From Flavobacteriales bacterium (GTDB lineage: Bacteria > Bacteroidota > Bacteroidia > Flavobacteriales_F > PHOS-HE28), in assembly GCA_016703005.1 (NCBI GenBank), contig JADJCX010000014.1:1-64000 (forward strand): DNA of 64,000 bases, given 5' to 3'. Each line of letters opens with the position of its first letter. Position 1 is the first letter of the stretch. The notes below the pieces were generated by a model, which saw only the letters and a program-made list of their open reading frames with translations, made no database searches and was not told the origin of the DNA. The translations under genes and the position numbers were made by a program. Of the stretch, positions 1-9,544 are shown one piece after another.

Positions 1-429
1 GCGATGCAATACGCATTGAACCCCAGGACGAAGGAAAGTATCACGGTGAGCAGTAAGACATAGTCGAACTGTTCGGTGAAGACCTTGGCTCCAGTGGAAT
101 AGAAGTGGAGGATGAGATCCTTGGCGAAATAGAGGACGCAGGACCCAGCCACGATGCCGGCGCAGGTATATGCCAGACAGGAAGCCGAAATAGCCACGGT
201 GGCGACTATCCGGGTCGTACGTTTTGGGCAAGTACCTGACGGTTACGGCACTGATACCAACGGAGAACAACACGGAAAGCACACTCGAGAACGAAAGGAT
301 CAACCAGCCTGTGAGTTCTTCCTTGCTCAGGAAGTTCGGTTGTATGAATACCAAACTGACGAAACCGATCAGGGTCCCGATGTAGATGAGGACCGTGTTC
401 GAGATGCCTTGCTTCTTAACGATGCCCAC
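1..429 (-). CDS. Polysaccharide flippase (Wzx/MATE-like), N-terminal part, frameshifted, runs off the left edge
   Basis: Read on the minus strand from a GTG at 429, the protein begins GIVKKQGISNTVLIYIGTLI, followed by hydrophobic segments and 'VRYLPKTYD...HRGYFGF'. This is the characteristic opening of lipopolysaccharide-type flippases of Bacteroidota, which move lipid-linked oligosaccharides across the inner membrane. The reading frame changes near 160-180: before it the frame reads GYFGFLSGIY, after it AGIVAGSCVLYFAKDLIL. One indel would join them. The GTG lies 5 bp after the stop of the upstream methyltransferase gene, with AGGA just before it, so the two are probably cotranscribed. The C-terminal most of the protein lies outside the window. 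Confidence 0.6.
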   Translation of the reverse strand, partial: MGIVKKQGISNTVLIYIGTLIGFVSLVFIQPNFLSKEELTGWLILSFSSVLSVLFSVGISAVTVRYLPKTYDPDSRHRGYFGFLSGIYLRRHRGWVLRPLFRQGSHPPLLFHWSQGLHRTVRLCLTAHRDTFLRPGVQCVLHR

Positions 430-434
430 GGTTC

Positions 435-1347
435 CTAATTGATCAGCCGAAGTCGTCGCAGTATCGAAATGCCCCACGACTTCAGTTCGTACCACGTGTC
501 GAACCGCCCGGCGTGGCGATAAAGAGCCAGTTGACGGTCCGCTTCGGTGGCATCCGATTGAAACGGGACCTCTGGACCTTTTCGGCAGACGGCAAAGACC
601 TCATTCTTGGACAAGTCGTCGCCCTCCGCGATGTGGAGCACCTCCAAACCGGCCATGCCGAGCATGGCCGCCAGTGATCGCTGCGTGAAGTAGTTGATGT
701 GCACCACCCTGAAAAAGTGGGACCGCAAGGGCTTTGTCGGATGCATCGCATCGGGCACGGCAACGTACAGCAGGCCGTCATCGCGCAATACCGATCTGAC
801 TTTGCGCAGCACCTCCAAAGGCTCGTGGAAGTGCTCGAGCACGTGCCGCATGATCACGAGGCCATAGCTGTCCTTGAGCTGATCATCCCAAGGCCCGTAC
901 ACGTCGGCCCCCACATATCCGAAGCCATTGCTCAACAAGTGGGTGTGGCAAGTAGGAGAAGGTTCCAGAGCGTCGTATTGTGCATTCGGCTCGTGCTCGT
1001 TACAAGTAGGTGAGCGCGTGGCCCATGCCGGAGCCCAGGTCAAGGACCCGTTGGAACGGACGTAGCAGACCATGCGGCTGCAAGCGCGCAACGATCCGGC
1101 TCGCAGGCACGAACTTGTAGCGGTCATCGTTCTGGGAAACCTCCGGACGATAGTAGGTGTCGTACTCGGACGAGTAGAACCGGTCGTAGCGCTCCTTCGT
1201 CCATCGCGGGTTCAGGAAACTGGATCCGCAACCAACACAAACGACGACATGGGCGGGTATCCCGAATTGTCCGGTTGTACTTACGGCACGATGATCCGAT
1301 CCACCGCACAGCGGGCAGAGGCTCTTCGTGAATGTTGTATCGACCAT
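435..1347 (-). CDS. Class I SAM-dependent methyltransferase with N-terminal zinc ribbon, one frameshift
   Basis: The chosen ATG at 1347 gives an N-terminus with two Cys pairs, 'CPLCGG' and 'CVGCGSSF', a zinc-ribbon layout common in sugar or surface-polysaccharide methyltransferases. The SAM-binding motif I is VLDLGSGMGH. The frame then breaks at about 1004-1012 (an extra T in TACTTGTAAC would explain it) and continues with 'NEHEPNAQYDALEPSPTC', motif 'RHVLEHFHEPLEVL', and ends '...LRRLRLIN'. The span is one base longer than a multiple of three, as a single insertion predicts. It is followed directly by a flippase gene, which suggests a role in glycan modification; the substrate is unknown. 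Confidence 0.7.
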
Positions 1348-1437
1348 CACCAGCGCGCCGAAAGTAGCTGGCGTGCGCTGAGGTTGAGGCGCGATCTTTG
1401 CTTGGAATACCTTGGTCACTCCCACTTGGGATCGAAC

Positions 1438-2839
1438 ATGACATTGAGAACTCTGCTCTTGGGCGTTGCGTTGGCCCTTGTTTGCCTGGCCGCAAGCGGT
1501 CAACTGACCTATCCGACCACAGATACATACGCCGGTTCCTCAAGTCCGGGGCTATTGGACGGTGCCTACGCGACTGCGCATTTCTCAGGGCCATATGGGG
1601 TATGCTTCGATCCAGTTGAAGGGGCCATCTATGTTGCGGACGGCTTCAACCATTGTATCCGGAAATTGGTCAACGGCCAAGTGACGACCATTGCGGGGAA
1701 CGGGACATCCGGGGATGTTGACGGCGTTGGGCAGAATGCGCAGTTCAATACCCCGACAGGTGTGTTCTTCAAGAACGGATTCCTGTACATCTGCGACGAC
1801 TTCAATAGCAAGATCAAGCGGATGGACAGCTTGTTCAATGTCCTGACGATCGCAGGTAACGGCTCAGCCGATACGCCGATGGACCCGCATTGGCGGCAAT
1901 GTTCCATCAACCCAAGAGTTTGACGGTCGACAGCGCTGGTGTCATCTACGTTGCCGATTATGAGAACCATCGGATCCGTAAGAGCGGCGAAGGTGGCGTT
2001 GTGACAACCGTGGCCGGGGACGGCAATGCCGGTGATGGTATCGGTCCTACCTTCAACGCTTCCTTCAACGTCCAAAGAGATCCGTGTTTGGACGATGCAG
2101 GGAATCTCTATTTCGTTGACCTGATGAACCATCGTATCAAGGTGTTGACCACAGCAGGCGACGTTGAACTTGTTGCTGGTTCCGGGACACAAGGCAACGC
2201 AGATGGTATCGGTGCCTTGGCCGAATTCCAGTATTCCGGTGGCATCGATTGGGAATCGCCCGGGACACTGATGGTACTTGATGCCGTGGATCCGCTGTTG
2301 CGTCGCGTCACAACCGCAGGAGTGGTCACAACGGTCGCGGGGTCGGGAGGGACAGGATATGTGGACGGAAATTCAACGTTGGCCGAATTCGATCTGCCGC
2401 AGGACATATGCTTCAACAATTATGGTGAGCTGTTCGTTGGCGACCGGAACAACAATGCCATCAGGATCCTCTACCCGCATGGTGAGAAGCCGATGACCGT
2501 TGACGAACCGGCACCAGCGGGTCAAGAAGTCTCCGTTGAAGTTCTTGCTGTTCATCCTAACCCAACCTCATCGCATACCACCATCGACCTCTCCCACATC
2601 CCCGATCCGTTGACCGGTCTGCTGATCTATGATGAAAAGGGCGCGCTCGTTGTGCGCAAGGAGCAAGGAGACTTGGCGGGGTTCGGCAGGGGTGCGGCAA
2701 CGATCGATGCAACGGGTTGGCCTGCGGGCCAATATGCCGTGTTGGTGAGCACGCGATCGCGCTTGGACCCCATCGGCGTCCAAGGGCGAGGCGCTACTCC
2801 GCATCCAGGTCTGCGTCCGGAAGAAGAAGGCCACGTAGC
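1438..2839 (+). CDS. Secreted NHL-repeat beta-propeller protein with T9SS sorting domain, frameshifted
   Basis: The ATG at 1438 starts a clear signal peptide (MTLRTLLLGVALALVCLAAS, then GQ). Repeats of the type 'GVCFDPVEGAIYVADGFNHCIRKL...VTTIAGNG' and 'IYVADYENHRIRK...VTTVAGDG' form an NHL beta-propeller of at least four blades. 'VLAVHPNPTSSHTTIDLSHI' near the C-terminus is a typical T9SS type A sorting domain, so the product is probably exported and retained at the cell surface. Frame changes are needed near 1880 and near 2745-2800, where the tail resumes as 'KGEALLRIQV' and ends at a TAG at 2837-2839. NHL proteins usually mediate protein or polymer binding; the partner is unknown. Confidence 0.7.
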
Positions 2840-3213
2840 CGCGCACCTGCAGCTTGCCGTTCTCGAGCCATCTTGCAGTCGTACACTGCCGTTCTTGGGG
2901 TCGAGGATGGTGCCGTCCTCCCATTCGTCGCCATCCTTTTCATGTTGTGGACGATGTCCATGCCGATCACCTTCTTGTTGGAAGCGGTCATCGCTCGGGT
3001 CTTGCGCTCTTTGCAGACGGGTCCTGTTCTTCGCTGGGTTCACGGAACAGCTTCACCACCCCTGCCGGACAAAACCCCGTTGCTTTCCCGCGATCTCCAC
3101 AATGCTCTTCTTCTTGCCGGTCTCATCGTCGATGGTGACCCAGCGCCCGTGACCTGGGCGGACAAAGAGCAGGAGATGAGCAGGAAGAACAGGGGAGTGA
3201 AGCTAGCGCACTG
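2797..3213 (-). CDS. DUF2147 domain protein, several frameshifts
   Basis: Pieces in all three minus-strand frames join into one DUF2147 protein: signal-peptide-like 'PLFFLLISCSLSAQV', then 'GRWVTIDDETGKKKSIVEI', 'VVKLFREPSEEQDP', 'KKVIGMDIVHNMK', 'DGDEWEDGTILDPKNGSV', 'VYDCKM', 'WLENGKLQVRGYVAFFFRTQ' and 'TWMR'. That is the full order of the domain, a small periplasmic lipocalin-like fold found widely in Bacteroidota; its biochemical role is not known. About five single-base indels in 400 bp are required. No clean start codon is visible, so the 5' end is approximate. It lies just downstream of the M1 peptidase on the same strand and overlaps tail-to-tail with the NHL gene. Confidence 0.65.
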
Positions 3214-3284
3214 ATGCGAGCGGAGTGGGGGCGGTGGGTGAAGCGCATGGGTGTGTGGAAGTGTTTCATCCCGACTGGTCGGGG

Positions 3285-6200
3285 TCAGAAGGTGCGACCA
3301 ACGGCAACCAGATACCTGAAGCCGAAGTAGTCGTCTTCGGCTGCCGGCAGTCGGCTCAGCAGCAGCGGCATGTCGAAGCGGATGGTGAGCGGCCTGACAT
3401 CGGAGAAGCGCCACCAACGCTTGATAGTGAAACAGAAGCCCGCCCCCGCATCGGCGCGTGGGTCGGTGAGCAGTTGGTTGTTGTTCGTGTTCAGGTACGT
3501 GATGGCACCGACGTCGCCGAAGAGGTAGGCATCGATGTGCAACCAGCGCCGCGTTGCGCGCGGGCGAATGGGGAAGAGCCCGTCCACATCGAGTTCGCCG
3601 TTCACCGCCCACCCGCTATTGCCCATGTACGTGAAGAGCAGCTCGTTCTCTTCGCCCACCAGTTCCGGCGCGAGGTAACCGGCGTAACCGCGCAGGTTCA
3701 AACCGCCGCCGTGCTGGAAGTGGTTCATCTCGGCGCCATAGCCCAGCCAGTCGTAGGGCACGAAACCGATGCTGCGCACGTACTTGTCCTCCATCATCTC
3801 CTCCGGCGATGCGCCAGCGAGGTAGAGCGCGCTTTCGCGCGGCATAGCGCCATCGGCGTATTGGCCGAAGAGGCGCACACGCAACTGCAACTGCCCGAGT
3901 TTCTTCTCCTCCACCGCTGTGAGCGAGATCTGACCGAAATGGGAACCTGAGCCCACTGCACTGCTGCGCGCCTTCAGCGCAATGGTCATGGAACCGCCGC
4001 GGTGATCGAACCTGTCCCAGAGCTGTGCTGTTGCAATACCGTTCCACTGCTCGGGCTCCCATTGCTCGGGATAAAGCAGATAGGTGAGGTCGGTACTGTC
4101 CGCCCGCAGCATGTACTTGGCATCGAGCGATAGCACGGTGGCTCTTCCCGGCAGTTGCCAACGTAGGCCGCCACCGTACAAGTGCAAGCCATCGAGTTGT
4201 CGCGCGCGAATGTTGAAGCTGCTCCCACGCAGAATGAAATCGGTGGCGTTCTCGTAGCGCAGGTTGAAGCTGATGGCATCGTGTTGCGTGTCCACGCCCC
4301 CTTTCGGTAGCGACTGACCGAAGCCCGTGTTGATCCACACGCTCGCTTGCACCTTGTGTTTCTGGCGGAGATAGCTGCCGCTGAAGTGCGCGCCCACCTT
4401 CACGCCGTCGTAGCCGTTGAACCAGGCATCGGGCCGCACGAAGCCTTCGTAGTTGTGGCGATCGGCCGCGTTGCGGATGTGGTGATCGAAGCCGATGTCG
4501 ATCGGCGCGTTAAGCGAGTTGTTCAGTGCGTTGCGATCAGCGAGCATGCCGCTGGTATCGATGCGTACATCGGCAATGCCGCTCGGTATATCCACGTGGG
4601 CCGTGTACTCCCGTTGCAGGTCATCCCAGCCGATCCACCGGGGTAGCACGGTGGCACTCGTTGGTTTGTTGAACCATGTGTTCGGGATGTGGAAGTCGTA
4701 GGTCTTTCCGTCGCGCGCCAGCACTTGAAATCGATCGGCATCTGCATGCCGTTGCGGCGGAAGACGATCCGTCGATCGCCTTTGCGACTGTTGTGCTTCA
4801 CGCCCTTCACCGCATAGTCAACCGTTTTGTCGGTGCTGATCCACGCATCGAAGAACCATGTGAGGTCGGCATGCGTGGCTTGCGTGAAGCTGTTGCGCAT
4901 ATCCTCGTCGTACGGGTGGCAGAACTTCCACTGCTTGAAGTAGTGCTGCATGCCATGCCAGAAGAGGCTATCGCCCAGCACGTACTTCAGGTTGTACAGC
5001 ATGGTGGCCGTCTTGAAGTAGACGTGGCCACCGCCGCCGATGTTCTGGTCCTCGTAGTAGCCGAACTCGTCGCTGTGCGTATCGATGGGCGGCATGCCGT
5101 TGCGCACGGCATCGCGCATGTACGGGCTGTATACCTCGCTCTCGTAGGTCACTTCCGGTTTCGTCCAGCGCCGCTCGTAGCTGGTCTTCGGCGTATCCAC
5201 CACCATGGTATCGCCATCGATCACCGAAAGCCCCCAAGCGGTGAGGAACTGCGTGAAGCCTCATCGAGCATGGCGCGGTACGTCCGTTGTTGCCGATCAT
5301 GCCATAGAACCAGTTGTGGCCGATCTCTGCACGAACAGCCCGCGATAGTCCGGTCGCTGCCGCCATCGAGCGTCAGCATCGGGTATTCCATGCCGTCCCG
5401 CATCGGCCACCACCATCTTGGGGTAGCCGTACAGGCCGAACCAATCGCTGTGCGCTTTGATCGTCTTGGCGTTGTAGCTCGCGGCGTTCTGCCAACCGCT
5501 GCAATGCGGTCTGCGCCAGGGCAACGCAGCGCACGCCGTTCCACGTGGCTTCGCCGATGCGGTACGTGGGGTCGGCAGTGAAGGCGAAGTCGTGGACGTT
5601 CTCGGCGTGGAAGCGCCACGTCTTGCGCACCAACGTGTCGTGCGGGGTAATGGTGCTCGGATCACTGTCCCATTCCTTGTCCTTGAAGTTGCCGATGTCC
5701 AAGCGCTTGCGCAACTCATCGGGCATCACGTCCTGCGGGTTCTGCAGCCAGCCGGTCGCTTCCAGCACGTAGTCCGCCGGAAAGTCGAGCGACACGTCGA
5801 AGCAGCCGAAGTCACCGTAGAGTTCACTGCCCAAGTGTTGCTGCGTGTCCCAGCCCATTTTGCGGTCGTACACGGCAATGCGCGGATACCAGTGCGTACC
5901 GTCGAAGTGTTTGTGGCCCCATGCGTCGAACAGCTTCATGCGGCGCTGTGCCTCGTAGGTCCAGTGCGTGGTGAAGCGGATGTCGAACACCGTTTTGCCA
6001 CCGGGTGCCAGCGGCTTGTCCAGCCAGACTTTCACCACGGTGTTGTCCTGTTCGGTCTTCAGGTCAACGGTGCCGCTCTTCCATTCGTGCACGGTTGTAC
6101 CGGCATACGGATCGTCCTCCGTGCCGCGCGATCCCAGCCCTCGCCCAGCCGTTGCTGGTAGGCATAACTGCCCGCGTTGTACGCCTCCTGATACAAGTGG

Positions 6201-6472
6201 AAGAACACGAACCGCAGCGTATCGGGGCTGTTGTTGTGGTAGACCAATTTCTCCTGTGCGGTGAAGGTGTTCCGCACATCGTCCATGCGGCCATCGATGG
6301 TGTAGTGCACATCCTGCTGCCAGTAGCCGGCGAACGGCGGCCGGTTCTTCCAGTATACGGATTGTCCGCATTGCGGAACGTATTGGGCGGGTGCAGGGGG
6401 ATCGTAGCGCTGGGCCAAGGCCGCACTGGCCACGGCCATCAGCACGAACAGGACTATCGGGCGGTTTCTCAC
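3285..6472 (-). CDS. M1 family zinc metallopeptidase with C-terminal barrel-like region, frameshifted
   Basis: A GTG at 6472 begins a signal peptide (MRNRPIVLFVLMAVASAALA). The N-terminal M1 beta-domain ('FDGTHWYPRIAVYDRKMGWD') is followed by the substrate-anchor motif 'DGMEYPMLTLDGG' near 5390 and the zinc site near 5325. The expected motif VHEIGHNWFYGMIGNNETYR followed by AMLDEGFTQFL reads here with one base missing in the first His codon, one in NNE and one in DEG, in about 90 bp. Restoring them gives HExxH-x18-E exactly. The last 470 residues are rich in alternating beta strands and end in Phe (VAVGRTF), like an outer-membrane barrel. Total length about 1060 codons, long for M1 but seen in Bacteroidota. 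Likely a cell-envelope aminopeptidase. Confidence 0.8.
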
Positions 6473-6481
6473 GGTTGGAGC

Positions 6482-6489
6482 CGAAGATA
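6482..6489 (-). promoter_or_regulatory. Possible -7 box before the M1 peptidase
   Basis: TATCTTCG on the minus strand, 9 nt before the GTG start, is one mismatch from TAnnTTTG. The spacing implies a very short leader. No convincing -33 element was seen. Confidence 0.3.
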
Positions 6490-6511
6490 TTGATGTGGGG
6501 GTGCTGTGGGC

Positions 6512-6590
6512 GGGGCAGAGCCCCTAGGCCTGAAGCGCACTCGGGAAAAACCCGAGCGCGTGCGCCGCGACAGCCGAGCGTATGCGGGGC
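6512..6590 (+). repeat. Palindromic intergenic repeat, copy A
   Basis: Near full-length copy of a roughly 78-bp element. It opens with the hairpin GGGGC-AGA-GCCCC, then a second stem CTCGGG-AAAAA-CCCGAG whose outer arms GCGCAC and GTGCGC also pair, then CCGCGACAGCCGAG, and closes with TGCGGGG. It lies between the peptidase gene and the 3' end of the SUKH-3 gene. Confidence 0.85.
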
Positions 6591-6614
6591 AACCGCGTGC
6601 GCGTGACAGACGAG

Positions 6615-7047
6615 CTACCCCGCGGCTAATTCCTCTGGTGATAGTCTAATTCCCAAGAGCAAAGAGTAGAGAGCAAGTTCGATCGACGGTGCGATCAACT
6701 CAAACGAATCCGTCATCATAAAGACCTTTCCCAAATCATCAATGTACAGACCGGCGTGTCCATGATCCAACTCACCAATAGGCCAAATTGGCCGAGAATG
6801 GGGTGGGTCAATTTCTTCTGGAGGGGCGAAGGCAAAGGATGATCGAACTGTATCGAGGAAGTTCCGGTTTCAATGCCCGTCCCCATGTAACCCACGTCAA
6901 GTCCACCGAAATTTGTCAATACGGTGTGAGCGGCGGAAAGAAAGCGCTCTCGTTTTGAATTTTGCGGTCACGAAGGCCATCATAACCTTCCGTCCAACCT
7001 GCCTTACGAAGAAGTTCAACTACCCTTGGGTCGAGTGACAATGTCAT
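6615..7047 (-). CDS. SUKH-3-like immunity protein, frameshifted
   Basis: From the ATG at 7047 the protein begins MTLSLDPRVVELLRKAGWTE, the SUKH-3 opening with its conserved AGW. After a frame change near 6925 it continues 'LTNFGGLDVG', the conserved FGGL core, then 'FDHPLPSPL' and 'THPILGQF'. After a second change near 6780 it continues 'PIGELDHGHAGLYIDDLGKV' and 'SIELALYSLLLGI', ending at TAG 6615-6617. The order of elements is that of the SUKH superfamily, cytoplasmic antitoxins that neutralise nuclease toxins of polymorphic or contact-dependent systems. No toxin gene lies beside it, so it looks like an orphan immunity gene. Family assignment rests on motif order only. Confidence 0.6.
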
Positions 7048-7190
7048 ACCAGTTGATCATGGTTTCAACAAATCAACTCGGAAGAGCCGCATCAAGCAAG
7101 AGCCGAGCGTGTGCTGAGGGTGTAGGGGCTACGGGAACTGCATAAGTTCACCGGCCCCAAGTTCTAACTACTAAAGTTTTTCATGGGCCT

Positions 7191-7666
7191 ATGAAAAACA
7201 GACATACAAAGAATGAAGGCGCCATCGGCTCCATACAGCACGATGGCCGGTGGTACTACGCGCGATTATTGAAGGGGCTAGAGTTGGGAGTATATGCCAA
7301 GTCCTTTGAGGAGCCTCTCGCCCCGCCTCTGCTTCCACAACTATCGGGCATTCCTTACGCTTTCCAAGTGGGTATTCATGTAGGCGTTCCGGGCAAGGGC
7401 AGGTTCGAGATCATTGAAAAACCCGGTCTGACCCAAGTGGACATCGATGCTATGAAGCCCAAGTTCTGCAGGACATCGGGAACCCTTTTAACTGCATACT
7501 GCTTTATCCGGATGGGACGGAGAAAAAGGTGACCCCTGAAGAATGCATTGGGACTTGAGCGATCGGTGCTGCGGAATTCAGGCATGTACTCTGGCGCATT
7601 GATGCCGTGTTCAACAACAAGCCGAATCCAACACTCGATGTTCTGAAGGTGAAATTGCCCAAGTAG
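7191..7666 (+). CDS. Imm26-like immunity protein, frameshifted
   Basis: The ATG at 7191 gives MKNRHTKNEGAIGSIQHDGR, then 'WYYARLLKGLELGVYAK', 'PYAFQVGIHVGV' and 'RFEIIEKPGL'. After one indel near 7470 it reads 'QDIGNPFNCILLYPDGTEKK' and 'VTPEECIG', and after another near 7550-7600 it ends 'WRIDAVFNNKPNPTLDVLKV', stop TAG 7664-7666. This is the layout of the Imm26 family: small all-beta immunity proteins of about 150-170 residues that accompany polymorphic toxins. It faces the SUKH-3-like gene across 143 bp. No toxin is present. The function is inferred from family resemblance. Confidence 0.5.
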
Positions 7667-7750
7667 ATCAAGTTGGGTCATGCACCCGAGCGGCAATTGA
7701 GGGTGCGATCCGGCAGCACTGTACGATCTGTACGGTAGTCAAGAGTAGGC

Positions 7751-7790
7751 GGGCCAAGAAGCCCCAGACCTTAAGCGTACTCGGCAAAAA
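7751..7790 (+). repeat. Decayed copy of the palindromic repeat
   Basis: GGGCCAAGAAGCCCC, then TTAAGCGTACTCGGCAAAAA, follows the first half of the repeat consensus with several substitutions. The second half is not recognisable. Confidence 0.5.
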
Positions 7791-7939
7791 CGTCTTCGTC
7801 ACGGAACGGGGCCGAGCACTTATGCCAACGGCAACACCACGCGGCTTTGAACAATATGCCTGCTCAACCCTACCACCAAGGCCTCGCTCTTTCACGATCT
7901 CTTGCGAAGACCGCCTGCCGATCCGGCTGCGCAGCGCCT

Positions 7940-8231
7940 TCACAGCCTTGGGCGCTGGAGTTTGGGCTTGCGCTTGAGGAGCGCTTTGAAGGAGGCGGTC
8001 TTGCGGTAGTCTTCCAAGATGCTCATAGCCCGCTTTACTACCGCGAGGGGGGATACCAACCTCGGAAGTCTCGAGCACTTCCCGCTGGGACTTGGGGTTC
8101 CATACAATGTCCAACACCTCACGATCATCGCCGCTCATGTACACCGTCAACACTGCGGTTACGTACTCCTTGTTCAGTACCAGTTGTGCCCAGTACTTCT
8201 GCTTGTCGATGCTGAAGGTGATATGATCCAT
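7940..8231 (-). CDS. Small protein of unknown function, about 97 residues, one frameshift
   Basis: The ATG at 8231 opens MDHITFSIDKQKYWAQLVLN, followed by 'KEYVTAVLTVYMSGDDREVL' and 'KSQREVLETSEVGIP'. The frame breaks at a run of six C (8053-8060). Dropping one C continues 'VVKRAMSILEDYRKTASFKA' and 'LLKRKPKLQRPRL', stop at 7940. The joined protein is acidic and strand-rich at the N-terminus and a basic helix at the C-terminus. The coherence of both halves suggests a real gene, but I do not recognise the family. It sits between the Imm26-like and TIR genes in the repeat-rich stretch and may belong to the same accessory set. Confidence 0.45.
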
Positions 8232-8379
8232 GAGGAGGATGTTTACTGGCAACGCATGTGGCGGCGCCAGCGTGAGAACGGCAGTGCCATGGGGTGTATT
8301 GCGAACAGCCGACTGTGCTCCGGCTGCCCTTGTTGCACACGACCCGACAAGTCGGAGGGTACGGGGTGCGGGTGAAGGC

Positions 8380-8488
8380 GGGGCGGAGCCCCTAATGCTG
8401 AAGCGCACTCGGGAAAAACCCGAGCGCGTGCGCCGCGACAGCCGAGCGTTTGCGGGGCGTGCGCCGCGATAGCCAAGCGTGTGCGGGT
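8380..8488 (+). repeat. Palindromic repeat, copy B, with a partial tandem second 3' half
   Basis: Full copy at 8380-8458 (GGGGC-GGA-GCCCC, CTCGGG-AAAAA-CCCGAG, CCGCGACAGCCGAG, TGCGGGG). It is followed at once by a diverged repeat of its last 30 bp, with CGCCGCGATAGCCAAGCG and GTGCGGG, ending at 8488. It lies just past the stop of the TIR gene. Confidence 0.85.
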
Positions 8489-8510
8489 ATAGCAAATGCA
8501 CCCCTCCTTT

Positions 8511-9404
8511 CTAAACACTGAAGCCCCAATGCCTGAATTGGTTCCGCAAAGGCAGGTATAGTTCCTTGGGGGAGGATTTGAAATCGAGGTAGAGAATCCC
8601 GCCCATATCGGAAGGTGCTTCTAAGTCACCCGACCTAACTACAATGATTCGGCGCTCTTTTGGTTTCCATCGCCCAATAAAATAACCCAGTTCCAAGACC
8701 ACATTTTGTCGTGGCCGCTTATTCGTTCCCACCACATCATCTGGTGTCATAAGAACAATAGCCGCGTGACAGTCGCCGGCAAGCCTTTCGACCTTGCTAA
8801 GTATGGTCTCAAGCGCATCGTTCGGACTATCCTGTAAGACTATTGGATCTAAATCGAGTTCGTCCCTCAACAATTGTTCAAGCTCAAGGCGAGAAGCTTT
8901 GTCATGGCCATGAACGATGAAAACCTTATTCGAATGGACTTTGGTATGAGCAGCAGAGTCGGAACCTATGCGCAGTACTTTGTTGTGATCAACCGCTGTT
9001 CTGGCACCGACAGCATTCTTGTACACTTTCCACAGGAGGAGCAGGTGCTCTTCGCCATATTCTAATGGTTTCAATTCTTGTTTGAGCTTCGGCAATTCAA
9101 TTGAGTAGCCAGCCTCAAAGAAGTCCTTGAGAACTGCAAAGAGAAGTGCTCTATCACTAAGGGTTAGTGCCTTTCTACTGATACTTAGCCAAAGGCCAAA
9201 AGCGTTCTCCTCATACTCGGTCGTTGGAATGCCATAAACGCTGCGCTCCGATTCCTGCTCTATCAAGGCACATCCGCCATTTCGAATCCAGGTTATTGCG
9301 AAAGCACCAATCTCTAAAGCGCCTTGACGGGAGATACTGCCAAAACCGCAATCACGGAGCAGCAAGAGTAAGCCTCGAAATTCCCAGAGGGATTTCGTCA
9401 ACAA
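8511..9404 (-). CDS. TIR-like domain protein (CAP12/Pycsar type), candidate phage-defence effector
   Basis: Residues 160-297 form a TIR-like domain of the predicted nucleotide-binding type: KVFIVHGHD (160-168), LMTPDDV (218-224), RQNVVLELGYF (232-242, with the likely catalytic Glu) and EAPSDMGGILYLDF (262-275). Domains of this family occur as NAD-consuming effectors in CBASS and Pycsar defence. Residues 1-150 are a mainly helical domain that I do not recognise. No cyclase or other signalling partner lies nearby, so the trigger is unknown. The start is uncertain: a TTG at 9404 is used, and an ATG at 9432 would serve if one base were missing, extending the N-terminus. Probably cytoplasmic. Confidence 0.75.
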   Translation of the reverse strand: MLTKSLWEFRGLLLLLRDCGFGSISRQGALEIGAFAITWIRNGGCALIEQESERSVYGIPTTEYEENAFGLWLSISRKALTLSDRALLFAVLKDFFEAGYSIELPKLKQELKPLEYGEEHLLLLWKVYKNAVGARTAVDHNKVLRIGSDSAAHTKVHSNKVFIVHGHDKASRLELEQLLRDELDLDPIVLQDSPNDALETILSKVERLAGDCHAAIVLMTPDDVVGTNKRPRQNVVLELGYFIGRWKPKERRIIVVRSGDLEAPSDMGGILYLDFKSSPKELYLPLRNQFRHWGFSV

Positions 9405-9462
9405 CCATCTGAATAGCTTTTCCGGGTCATATGGTCACAATCTTAGTGCTCTGGCATCGAGG

Positions 9463-9536
9463 CCCGCGCCGCGACAGCCGAGCGTGTGCGGGCAAAAGCC
9501 TAGCGCGTGCGCCGCGACAGCCGAGGGTGTGCGGGG
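9463..9536 (+). repeat. Palindromic repeat, copy C, tandem 3' halves
   Basis: Two successive 3' halves (CGCCGCGACAGCCGAGCG then GTGCGGG; GCGCCGCGACAGCCGAGG then GTGCGGGG) joined by GCAAAAGCC. The 5' hairpin is missing. It ends 9 bp from the stop of the S1-domain gene. Confidence 0.75.
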
Positions 9537-9544
9537 TATTTTGT

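Noticed and set aside
3225..3284. An ATG at 3248 as the start of the DUF2147 gene.
   Set aside because: The frame from it does not reach the signal peptide without a further indel, and it would overlap no ribosome site; the 5' end was left approximate instead.
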